6,090 nucleotides of DNA. Origin: CAZTJA01 sp964613745. Lineage in GTDB: Bacteria > Desulfobacterota > Desulfomonilia > Desulfomonilales > Desulfomonilaceae. Shown here piece after piece: positions 1-5,983 of the stretch. Under the pieces are notes generated by a model. It had not been told where the DNA came from, searched no databases, and saw only the letters and a program-made list of their open reading frames with translations. A program made the translations under genes and the position numbers. Location: assembly GCA_964613745.1 (NCBI GenBank), contig CAZTJA010000146.1, positions 1-6,090 on the forward strand, in the 5' to 3' direction. Numbering within the stretch: the stretch's first letter is position 1; every line of letters starts with the position of its first letter.

Positions 1-1898
1 TGGGACATGGCGTTTTCATCGGTGGGTTGCGGACCCATGGGCCCGCCCTGTTCGACGAGACGTGGCGGCACTTCTGCCGGTTCGGAATCGTAATTGAGAT
101 CAACGGAGTCAGAGGGCATATGGTCTATACGGTTCAGGACACGCTCCGAACCGTCAACGCCGACAAGATCCAGGTAGCGTTTGATGAGTTCCGAGAAGCT
201 GACGGTTACGCCTTCCCGTCTTAGGAGAGGCTGGAACTTCGCCAAAGTCGGCAGAACACGTTCGATGCTTTGGGCTTTGGCTATTCGTGTGGAATCCTGC
301 CTCGTCAGAGTTGCCGACACTCTAAAGCGACCGTACCTGATTTCATGTTCTTCGATGGGTACGGATCTATCCATACCGCTGTAATCCCTGATGGTGATGA
401 CCTCATTGCCGGTCGAGAATTTCTGCATCATGGAAAGGGCAATTGTTCCGAGCGGTTCCAAGAAGCAGCGGGCGAACAAATCGGTACGTGTGGTGAACGG
501 AGTCATTGATGCTTCCTGGAGTATGTGAGCTTCCGTAGCCGTCTTACCCAGTCCGGGGATCCCGAGGGAAAAGTCCGACACGGTGGTTCTTCGTTCAAGG
601 AGCGTGTTCAGGTAATTGATCAGGTAGTTCACATCTTGCTGAGGAAAATTGAGCGGCGGAAAGGGCTGAACATCGCCGGGTTCATCAAAGAGCCACACCT
701 TTCCGGGGTAGATGGTGTTGTCGTCATCCTGTAGCTGCCGTGAAGCGGAAGAGCCTCGACGAACCATAAGTTGAGCGTTCGCGGTAAGTCGTGCGTTGTC
801 CTGGGACTGGCTGATGAACTGGGATATGGAATGGATCAGATCCAGGTTGCTTTCGACAGCCCCCATTCCGAGAGGCCCCGGCAGAGGGGTGTAGTGCGCC
901 GCAACGAAGGGCCTGAGACCGTTCCAAAGTATTGGGTCTTCGACGAGCCGGACCATTATGCCGTCTTGGGGGTTCGTGCTGTTTCGGTCCGTGATGATTA
1001 CGACGATACTTTCCCGGTAAGTGTCATTGTCAGGGATCTTACCGTGCCATTCCCAGACGGTGACTCTCACTGTCCCAGGATCCGGTATTCCGTCCGTGTC
1101 CTTGTCCGCACCCAGTTGGAATTGATCATTGTTTGTGGATTTAGATTCTCCCCAACGTTCGAGGACCTTTGATTTATTGAGGTGGTATATGCCTCGGTGG
1201 AACTGTTCGAGGACATGGGTCAGAGACTTTTCGACTCGGTGGCCTATTCCCGAATGGCGCTGAATATCGTTGTGATTGGCGGTCCAATCCAGCAGCATCC
1301 TGTCCGGGGGAATGATTTGTATGACCGGGTAGGAATGTTGTGCTCTGCCGGTTGCTTGTTGATCGATACAATCGTGGCATTGTTCGATGGGTGTTGATGA
1401 GTGCCATGCCGTTTTGGCGAAGGCAGATCCATACAGTGCGAGGTGTTGAAGCGCTTCGTAGATTCGGACATGGATTCCACCGCTGCGCAATTTGGCGAGC
1501 AGCAGTTCCTGCAACTTGAATGATGTCGGAAAGCCGCCCGAAACCGGCCCGAAGGAAGTGGTTTCAGACACCACCGTGAGCCATTCAGGTCCGTTGAAGA
1601 TCGCCTGATAGGCTCGATCGGACCATGAATCTACAATGTAAGACGGAGCAAGCACTATATCCGACTGCCAGCGGTTCGATGGTGAATCCGAATTACCATC
1701 CAGCTTTGAGGCGGATCTGGGTGCATCCCATGAAGAGAGTTCTCGCCGATTATGATAGAGGTCTTCGAGCAACTTCCATTTGGGCGTTTTGCGGGACACG
1801 AATTCGTATGCGGAACGGCACCATTCCGAAGTGTATTTGAATGCTTCCGCCTGCTTCCGTGGAGACGGGCTTTCGTTTCGGGAACACGTATTTTTCAT
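1..1898 (-). CDS. Phage portal (head-tail connector) protein, P22-like, C-terminus beyond the window
   Basis: I recognise this as a portal protein: the dodecameric ring at a procapsid vertex through which DNA is packaged and to which the tail attaches. The frame is open from ATG 1898 to the left edge, at least 632 codons without a stop. Family-like stretches are YGSAFAKTAWH (residues 156-166), PPDRMLLDW (197-205), RPFVAAHYTPLPGPLGMG followed by a Gln/Asn/Asp-rich helix (329 to about 370), and TATEAHILQEAS (453-464) followed by an FLEPLG helix. The last visible 40 residues are Pro/Gly-rich, as expected near the C-terminus; P22-type portals are about 700 residues long. The start is supported by AGAAGGA at 1906-1912, 7 nt upstream. 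The ATG overlaps the stop of the preceding gene (ATGA). Family assignment rests on motif recall, not a search. Being partial, the gene is easily missed by callers requiring both ends. Confidence 0.82.
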   Translation of the reverse strand, partial: MKNTCSRNESPSPRKQAEAFKYTSEWCRSAYEFVSRKTPKWKLLEDLYHNRRELSSWDAPRSASKLDGNSDSPSNRWQSDIVLAPSYIVDSWSDRAYQAIFNGPEWLTVVSETTSFGPVSGGFPTSFKLQELLLAKLRSGGIHVRIYEALQHLALYGSAFAKTAWHSSTPIEQCHDCIDQQATGRAQHSYPVIQIIPPDRMLLDWTANHNDIQRHSGIGHRVEKSLTHVLEQFHRGIYHLNKSKVLERWGESKSTNNDQFQLGADKDTDGIPDPGTVRVTVWEWHGKIPDNDTYRESIVVIITDRNSTNPQDGIMVRLVEDPILWNGLRPFVAAHYTPLPGPLGMGAVESNLDLIHSISQFISQSQDNARLTANAQLMVRRGSSASRQLQDDDNTIYPGKVWLFDEPGDVQPFPPLNFPQQDVNYLINYLNTLLERRTTVSDFSLGIPGLGKTATEAHILQEASMTPFTTRTDLFARCFLEPLGTIALSMMQKFSTGNEVITIRDYSGMDRSVPIEEHEIRYGRFRVSATLTRQDSTRIAKAQSIERVLPTLAKFQPLLRREGVTVSFSELIKRYLDLVGVDGSERVLNRIDHMPSDSVDLNYDSEPAEVPPRLVEQGGPMGPQPTDENAMS

Positions 1899-2194
1899 GT
1901 GTTCATCCTTCTGATAAGGGGATCAAGAAGTAGCTTGCAGAGACCGGCTGAAATTACCTCTTCTTCGGAGTCCTGGGCCAATTCTTCCCTGGGTGGTGCT
2001 GCCAGTCTATCCAGTAGGCTCGCTTGTGCGATGCGACGCAGTTGGGGCGTAGAAATGTCCTTTTTGTAAAATGGAAATCTGTGGTCAAATTCATCTTTAC
2101 GAATGGACAGGTACTCAATTTCTTCTCTCAGCAGTTGGCCGTAGAGAAGCGAACAGGCATAGATATCGCGATTGCCCTGGGCGAGCATGTGCAT
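1895..2194 (-). CDS. Small phage-associated protein of unknown function, coupled to the portal gene
   Basis: I do not recognise this 99-residue protein. It is charged and probably mostly helical, with a Leu/Glu-rich N-terminal half, an acidic patch (EELAQDSEEEE-like, residues about 68-78) and a Leu-rich C-terminus. There is no signal peptide or membrane segment. Its TGA overlaps the portal ATG by 4 nt (ATGA, 1895-1898), the usual sign of translational coupling, so it very likely belongs to the same head-morphogenesis operon. In many podovirus-like clusters a small gene sits between terminase and portal, and that position fits. The start is uncertain. ATG 2194 has AAGGA about 12 nt upstream, and a second ATG lies two codons later. 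The same frame stays open upstream to a TAA at 2246-2248, and that stretch (PTPKGWKK) also looks protein-like, so the gene may be a 5'-truncated version of a longer one. Confidence 0.55.
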   Translation of the reverse strand: MHMLAQGNRDIYACSLLYGQLLREEIEYLSIRKDEFDHRFPFYKKDISTPQLRRIAQASLLDRLAAPPREELAQDSEEEVISAGLCKLLLDPLIRRMNT

Positions 2195-2355
2195 CTTCTT
2201 CCATCCTTTCGGTGTTGGGTAATCGAGAAAAGGCGAGGGAGGGCCTTACGTTTTTGAACGGTGCCGAACTGTTTACCGGTGGTTATGTTGGAATTAAAAA
2301 ATGGGCCGAAGAGAATCGAATCGATGATTTCAAGTGGAGTGACGTTATCGTCGCC
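2195..2355 (-). pseudogene. Possible frameshifted 5' part of the small phage gene
   Basis: A minus-strand frame following TAG 2356-2358 reads GDDNVTPLEIIDSILFGPF and then NITTGKQFGTVQKR. This looks coded, but the frame has no ATG, GTG or TTG near its beginning. After about 2245 that frame turns basic and implausible and stops at 2128-2130. Meanwhile the frame of the downstream gene becomes protein-like (PSPFLDYPTPKGWKK) immediately after its TAA at 2246-2248. One missing base between roughly 2195 and 2250 would join the two. I infer that a longer gene lost its start and took a frameshift, which fits a decaying prophage edge. The alternatives are chance, or a sequencing indel. Confidence 0.2.
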
Positions 2356-2457
2356 CTATAAGAACATTCTCTCAAACTTTGTTAGATGCGTCAACCATTC
2401 GTTGAAAAACCTAACGGGAATGTGTGTGGGTGTGGGGGTTGGAAAAATTGGCAAAGA

Positions 2458-2486
2458 GGGCAACCGCTAGGGTTGCCCCTACGGGA
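2458..2486 (+). repeat. REP-like palindromic repeat, copy 1
   Basis: A perfect 8-bp stem, GGGCAACC (2458-2465) and GGTTGCCC (2471-2478), encloses a 5-nt loop and is followed by CTACGGGA. The same 29-nt unit occurs in reverse orientation at 5982-6010 with a single mismatch in the loop. Two near-identical copies 3.5 kb apart in non-coding DNA indicate a dispersed REP-type element, not a gene-specific structure. No T-tract follows, so it is not an obvious terminator. Confidence 0.8.
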
Positions 2487-2753
2487 ATATTTATTGTGCT
2501 TGTTCAGAAAACGGCGATTCAATGCAAGCGAGGACTGCTATCTCGATTCAGATTCTTTTTCGAATTTGCACCTCTTCGATCCAGAGTTCATCTTAAGGTT
2601 AGCGGCGAAAAGTCTTTTCGGTCGTTGCACAAACAAGGCAGCGATCTTAGCACCGCAGTTTATACAAGCAACATGGGTCGTTTCGTATCTTATTGAAGTA
2701 CATGACTTTAGGGAAGCAACGCACATGAAAGTTTACGACGTCTCTTAACAGGA

Positions 2754-2829
2754 ACCCTCGGTCGCGAACTCCGGTCGAAATGTGATTGAGAGTTCCGCAA
2801 CGCACCCTCGGTGATGACGGCATGAGGGT
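2754..2829 (+). promoter_or_regulatory. Repeat-bearing leader of the glycine-rich gene
   Basis: ACCCTCGGT occurs twice exactly 50 bp apart (2754-2762 and 2804-2812). Between the copies lies an inverted pair, GAACTC (2766-2771) and GAGTTC (2790-2795). The ACCCTC at 2804-2809 is complementary to GAGGGT at 2824-2829, which contains the likely Shine-Dalgarno of the downstream gene. A leader hairpin could therefore mask the ribosome site. The repeats are visible; any regulatory role is inference. I see no convincing sigma-70 promoter nearby. Confidence 0.3.
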
Positions 2830-2838
2830 GATGAGGTC

Positions 2839-3678
2839 ATGAAGATGAGAACACTATATACGTTTTTATGGGCTCTTTTTCTGATTGCGATCCTTGGTTT
2901 GGTTCCGGAGATAGTGCCGGCTCAGGGGAGCGGCCCGGGAATGGGGTCCGGACAGGGTTACGCAATCCAGGGTTATACCGGAACCACGGGTGATACAGGT
3001 GGGCAATCCAACGCACCCGGACAGGGATATGGTGGATATGGCGGTCCTGCGGGACAGGGCGGCGCTCCAACAGGGACTTCAGGGCAAGGAGGACAGAGCG
3101 GCGCACCGGGGCAAACATACGGCGGAGGTTCAGGCGGCCAGGGTCATGGAAATCAGGGCTACGGAGGACAACCTCAGGGTCAGAATTATGGAGGCGGTTC
3201 AACGGGCTTTCAGGGTCAAGGCGGGTCCAATGTGACGCAAGGTCTTGGTGTTCCCGGTGTGCGGGGTGCCGAAGGAGTTGTAACCGGCGTTGACCAACCT
3301 GAAGGGTGTTTGCGTATCCGCCGTGGTCCGTCGGGTCAGTTTGAAGCATTCGGCTGTGCAAAATTGGGGGAAAGACTCCAGTTGACCGGAAATTTCAGCA
3401 GAGATGGAAAGTGGCTTGAACTGGCGGGAGGCGGCTGGGTTTGGGCCGCTCAAGTGGGAACGGACCTCAGGCCGACTCAAGCGTATGCAGGTCCGGCAAG
3501 GAGCGGCGGCACCAAGAGCAGCAGTGGTGATGATGATCGCATAATAACGGTATACAGCGGGTATTTCCCTTCCACATGGCGTGACCGGGGCTATTATGGT
3601 GATTATTACGGCGGATGGGGTCGTCCGTGGGGTCGTGGCCATTGGCATGGGGGCTGGGGAGGTAAATGGAAGCACTAG
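2839..3678 (+). CDS. Exported Gly/Gln-rich low-complexity protein with a central SH3-like segment
   Basis: This 279-residue protein has no name I can give with confidence. Residues 1-28 form a signal peptide: basic start, hydrophobic core to about residue 22, likely cleavage after VPA. Residues 30-135 are low complexity, built from Gly, Gln, Ser, Tyr and Pro in irregular GQGYGG/GGQ-type repeats, as in disordered or matrix-forming proteins. Residues 145-206 look like a small beta-rich SH3-type domain, with G-C157-LRIRRGPSG, then C173-AKLGERL, then KWLEL and GGWVWA; the two cysteines could pair in the periplasm. Residues 235-279 are rich in Gly, Tyr, Trp and Arg/His, including GHWHGGWGG. ATG 2839 has GAGGG 10 nt upstream. 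ATG 2845, with GAGG 8 nt upstream, is an equally possible start and leaves the signal peptide intact. The gene is monocistronic, ends at an intrinsic terminator and converges on the peroxiredoxin gene. A cell-surface or matrix role is inference. Confidence 0.78.
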   Translation: MKMRTLYTFLWALFLIAILGLVPEIVPAQGSGPGMGSGQGYAIQGYTGTTGDTGGQSNAPGQGYGGYGGPAGQGGAPTGTSGQGGQSGAPGQTYGGGSGGQGHGNQGYGGQPQGQNYGGGSTGFQGQGGSNVTQGLGVPGVRGAEGVVTGVDQPEGCLRIRRGPSGQFEAFGCAKLGERLQLTGNFSRDGKWLELAGGGWVWAAQVGTDLRPTQAYAGPARSGGTKSSSGDDDRIITVYSGYFPSTWRDRGYYGDYYGGWGRPWGRGHWHGGWGGKWKH

Positions 3679-3691
3679 ATTGTCGGCATGA

Positions 3692-3720
3692 GAGCCCGCA
3701 TTGAAGCGGGCTCCTCTTTT
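3692..3720 (+). terminator. Rho-independent terminator of the glycine-rich gene
   Basis: A perfect 8-bp GC-rich stem, GAGCCCGC (3692-3699) and GCGGGCTC (3706-3713), has a 6-nt loop and is followed by CTCTTTT, starting 13 nt after the TAG at 3676-3678. It lies between two convergent genes. The minus-strand side has no T-tract after the stem, so it should terminate mainly plus-strand transcription, though the hairpin could also shape the 3' end of the peroxiredoxin transcript. Confidence 0.85.
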
Positions 3721-3732
3721 GAATGGATGAAA

Positions 3733-4506
3733 TTAGAATGCCATTTCCGGCTTCCATACTTTCCATACGTTGCCGACCAGGTCCGGTCCGGGCTTGAGGG
3801 TCGGTTTACCGGGCTGCCAACCTGAAGGCGTAGCTTCTCCGGTTGCTCGAACATGCTGGAAGGCCTTAAGCTGGCGAATTGTTTCCGCTACATTTCTCCC
3901 GACGGACGGCGTGAGTATTTCCACGGCCTGTATGACGCCGTCGGGATCGATAATGTATCTGCCACGTATGTCCACACCGGCAGCATCTTCGTAGACTCCG
4001 TATACTTTGCCGATTTTACCGCCTGCATCGGACAACAATGGGAAGGGCACTCCATTGGGGATAAGTTTCGACAGTTCCATTTCCTGCCAGATTTTGTGAG
4101 AAAAGCGGCTATCGGTGCTGATGGCCATAACGTCAACGCCGAGGTCCTGTAGTTCTTTATATTTGGTCGCAACTGCGGCCAATTCGGTGGGTCAGACGAA
4201 TGTAAAGTCTCCCGGGTAGAAGCAGAGCAGAACCCAGCGACCTTTGGAATCTGAAAGTTTCATATTCTTGAACTTTCCACCTACGTAGGCATTGGCTTCG
4301 AAATCCGGAGCGGGCTGCCCTACCCTGGCCACAACAGGTGCAGCCATCTGCGGCGCTGATGTCGGCGCTGAAACCGCCTGCTGTTCAAGTGCGGCAATTG
4401 GGCCTTTTGCGGTGGCCACACATGACGCTGCGTCTTCCGATTGCGCGGCAAAGACCGGTGCGGCCGCGAGGCCAAGAATAATAAACAATGTGAATAATTG
4501 CCTCAT
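3733..4506 (-). CDS. Exported selenocysteine-containing peroxiredoxin (AhpC/Prx1 type)
   Basis: This is a thiol/selenol peroxidase that reduces hydrogen peroxide and organic hydroperoxides. It has 257 residues if the in-frame TGA at 4192-4194 is read as selenocysteine. The TGA sits exactly at the peroxidatic position: P98-GDF-T102-FV-U105 followed by PTEL, the canonical PxxxTxxC motif. Sequence on both sides of the TGA is in the same frame and continues the family fold: STDSRFSHKIW (130-140), PFPLLSD, the likely catalytic Arg181 in RGRYIIDPDG, and a C-terminal GWQPGKPTLKPG segment. Residues 1-20 are a signal peptide (VFA/A), placing it in the periplasm. The C-terminal VCP motif with the resolving cysteine is replaced by ATPSG (Thr226). 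The remaining cysteines are C29 near the mature N-terminus and C95. AAAGGAG at 4513-4519 sets the start. A standard caller would split this into a 104-residue fragment and a TTG-started 149-residue fragment (stop included in neither). It could instead be a nonsense pseudogene, but the hairpin after the TGA and the clean frame argue against that. Confidence 0.9.
4163..4194 (-). promoter_or_regulatory. bSECIS-like hairpin directing selenocysteine at the UGA
   Basis: On the coding strand the UGA (4194-4192) is followed by a 9-nt spacer and then the hairpin UUGG-C-CGC-AGUU-GCG-A-CCAA (4182-4163): four pairs, one C/A mismatch, three GC pairs and an AGUU loop. Bacterial SECIS elements lie within the coding region just after the UGA and carry a guanosine among the first loop bases, roughly 16-37 nt downstream. 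Here the loop G is 19 nt downstream. The family rule is from memory and the pairing is seen directly. SelB binding is inferred. Confidence 0.7.
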
Positions 4507-4606
4507 AAGCTACTCCTTTCGAAAAAATTGGGTCGCTTGTTTGGAAAAATATTGTTTCAGACACTCAGTTGGAACATAGGCAAGCCCCCGTGTTTTTCTT
4601 GAATAA

Positions 4607-4648
4607 GGATGCTCGATTTTTGCGAGGTTTGTCAATGTCCCAGGACAT
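4607..4648 (-). promoter_or_regulatory. Candidate promoter and operator of the peroxiredoxin gene
   Basis: A consensus -35 box, TTGACA, lies at 4635-4630 reading toward the peroxiredoxin. The matching -10 is poor: CATCCT at 18 bp spacing (4611-4606) or GCATCC at 17 bp. Directly upstream of and touching the -35 is a perfect dyad, ATGTCC-CA-GGACAT (4635-4648). This position suits an activator or repressor that helps polymerase at a weak promoter. The start would be near 4600, giving a leader of about 95 nt. The boxes are seen; the function is inferred. Confidence 0.35.
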
Positions 4649-4877
4649 GATGAAGATTAGCGCCGAAAAAATACAGTTGCAGTACGTAGATTACTTAAGT
4701 TTCCAGACGTGAGGTGGGCAGAATATCCGAGCTGCCTAACTCTGCATGATATCGAGGCTTTACTGAACTCCGAGATTTTGCATATGGAGGTTTTGGAGTC
4801 AATGCGCAACAAGATTGTCCAGTTTTGCAGGAATGCACGATTGCTTCAACGTGAGTGGAAATTGTGAAGAAAAAAGC

Positions 4878-4907
4878 TTGTTTTGTGTTACAGTGTTCAT
4901 GTATCAA
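4878..4907 (+). promoter_or_regulatory. Weak candidate sigma-70 promoter of the cyclase gene
   Basis: TTGTTT (4878-4883) and TATCAA (4902-4907) are separated by 18 bp, each matching four of six consensus positions, about 50 nt before the GTG start. The AT-rich run just upstream (4867-4875) could act as an UP-like element. Support is limited to this match. Confidence 0.25.
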
Positions 4908-4955
4908 GCCGATTGAAACCGGAGAACCCTGTCTCATAATTTATGGGGGGCGATA

Positions 4956-5891
4956 GTGGACAAACCTGGTCATACCGACCAACAATCTTCACCTAAAATC
5001 CTGGTGGTTGACGACGATTCAATGGTAAGGGGAGTGCTTGTGGAGTCGTTGGAAGCCGCAGGTCTCACGGTCGATTCGACGGGAGACGGCGAAGACGCAT
5101 TGAGACTCAATACCTGTAACAGTTTTGATCTTATCATCACTGACATGCGACTGCCCGGACTTGATGGGCTTACACTCATTAAGAGGCTGAAAAGCATTAA
5201 GAGCGATACCGATGTAATGGTGATTACGGGCTATGGCACGATAGAGAATGCGGTTGAGTGCATGAAGGCCGGTGCCATAGAGTATTTAATAAAACCTTTT
5301 ACTGTGGATCAAATCCAGTTCAGTGTAAAACGTGCGCTGGAACATCGTGAGCTTCGCAAGCGAGCACAGGAGCGGGAATTCTACAAGGAGCTGTCTTACA
5401 TTGATGCGCTCACGGGAGTGCGCAACCGCCGTTTCTTTGATGAAGCAATTGAATCGGAAGTGATGAAAGCCGGCAGATTGGGAACAACATTTGTGCTGAT
5501 GATGTTGGATATTGACGATTTCAAATTCTACAATGATTTGTACGGCCATCAAACCGGTGATGAAGCTCTTGTTAAGATGGCGCGATTATTCACTTCCGCT
5601 TGCCGTGGTTATGACATCGTAACGAGGTACGGCGGGGAGGAGTTCGCTATATTGTTTCCCGGAGCCGACTTGAAGAACGCTCATGAACTGGCTGCGAGAA
5701 TCCTCAATGAGGTGAATGATTCGCGATTCGAGGGCGAAGAAAAGCTGCCGAAACGGAAGCTCACGGTTTCCATAGGAATTTCCGTGTATCCGGATCATGC
5801 GACTACTGCATGTGAATTGATAAAATGTGCGGACAAGGCGTTGTTTGCCGCCAAGAGGTCCGGAAAAAATCGGATAAAGATTGGATGCTGA
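4956..5891 (+). CDS. Response regulator with GGDEF diguanylate cyclase output domain
   Basis: This 311-residue cytosolic enzyme is expected to make cyclic di-GMP from two GTP when phosphorylated. Residues 14-130 are a receiver domain: acidic triad DDD (19-21), phosphoacceptor Asp63 in ITDMRLPG, Thr91 and Lys113 in KPF. A short helical linker (about 128-147, ALEHRELRKRAQERE) leads to a GGDEF domain (148-311), with DALTGVRNRR, LDIDDFKFYND (metal/GTP site), the active-site loop RYGGEEF (GGEEF 226-230), VSIGISVYP and a C-terminal KNRIKIG. The inhibitory site RxxD is present (R217-GY-D220, five residues before GGEEF), so product inhibition is expected. All key residues for activity are present. 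GTG 4956 is chosen because the frame has no ATG before the receiver domain and a G-rich ribosome site (4945-4950) lies 5 nt upstream. No histidine kinase is adjacent, so the partner is unknown. Confidence 0.93.
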   Translation: MDKPGHTDQQSSPKILVVDDDSMVRGVLVESLEAAGLTVDSTGDGEDALRLNTCNSFDLIITDMRLPGLDGLTLIKRLKSIKSDTDVMVITGYGTIENAVECMKAGAIEYLIKPFTVDQIQFSVKRALEHRELRKRAQEREFYKELSYIDALTGVRNRRFFDEAIESEVMKAGRLGTTFVLMMLDIDDFKFYNDLYGHQTGDEALVKMARLFTSACRGYDIVTRYGGEEFAILFPGADLKNAHELAARILNEVNDSRFEGEEKLPKRKLTVSIGISVYPDHATTACELIKCADKALFAAKRSGKNRIKIGC

Positions 5892-5907
5892 AGGGTTGGG
5901 CAAACAG

Positions 5908-5936
5908 CCTGGATTCCGGCCTTCGCCGGAATGACG
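5908..5936 (+). repeat. REP-like palindrome (CTGGATTCC...GGAATGAC family)
   Basis: The stem ATTCCGGC (5913-5920) and GCCGGAAT (5925-5932) has a CTTC loop, is preceded by CTGG and followed by GACG. The CTGGATTCC...GGAATGAC frame is a widespread bacterial REP pattern. It starts 17 nt after the cyclase stop and is followed by TTTTCTT, so it may also terminate the cyclase transcript, though the T-run begins only 4 nt after the stem. Confidence 0.7.
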
Positions 5937-5969
5937 TTTTCTTACCTTTACTTTTTCAGTACAAGACAC

Positions 5970-5983
5970 GAGGCAATTGCCTC
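5970..5983. repeat. 14-bp perfect palindrome
   Basis: GAGGCAATTGCCTC is fully self-complementary with no loop and abuts the inverted repeat that follows. It is absent from the other copy of that repeat at 2458, so it is not part of the shared unit. It could be a protein-binding dyad, or chance. Confidence 0.4.

Larger units (their letters stand above)
2356..2838. other. Intergenic region without a convincing gene
   Basis: No reading frame here has a good start, ribosome site and protein-like composition together. The region contains a G/T-rich patch at about 2418-2442, a palindromic repeat at 2458-2486, and an AT-richer stretch. In that stretch a 62-codon minus-strand frame (2538-2726) and an overlapping 120-codon plus-strand frame (2386-2748) look like chance openings. 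The last 85 nt carry short repeats in front of the glycine-rich gene. No terminase, integrase, tRNA or attachment site was recognised, although this is where the phage-like sequence ends. Confidence 0.5.
4507..4955. other. Intergenic region between divergent peroxiredoxin and cyclase genes
   Basis: This 449-nt stretch separates two divergent genes. It holds the peroxiredoxin ribosome site, its candidate promoter and dyad (4607-4648), and a candidate promoter for the cyclase (4878-4907). A GTG-started 52-codon plus-strand frame (4709-4867) and an 80-codon minus-strand frame (4695-4937) overlap each other. Neither has a ribosome site or recognisable product, so I treat both as chance. Confidence 0.5.

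Noticed and set aside
724..1480. Several short plus- and minus-strand frames inside the portal region
   Set aside because: They lie in other frames of the continuous minus-strand portal gene and have no start signals or family resemblance of their own.
2538..2726. 62-codon minus-strand frame with a CINC-type cysteine pair
   Set aside because: No ribosome site precedes its ATG, only one Cys-x-x-Cys is present so no zinc finger is supported, and both strands are open here by chance.
2837..3675. Long minus-strand frames (174 and 158 codons) opposite the glycine-rich gene
   Set aside because: They arise from the GC-rich repetitive codons of the plus-strand gene. They lack ribosome sites and recognisable sequence, whereas the plus strand has a signal peptide and a terminator.
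3733..4182. Peroxiredoxin C-terminal part as a separate TTG-started gene
   Set aside because: The TTG is an internal Leu codon three codons after the UGA, lies inside the SECIS-like stem, and a separate product would lack the catalytic residue.
4709..4867. GTG-started 52-codon plus-strand frame between the divergent genes
   Set aside because: The translation is not absurd, but there is no ribosome site and no recognisable family. It overlaps an equally unsupported minus-strand frame.
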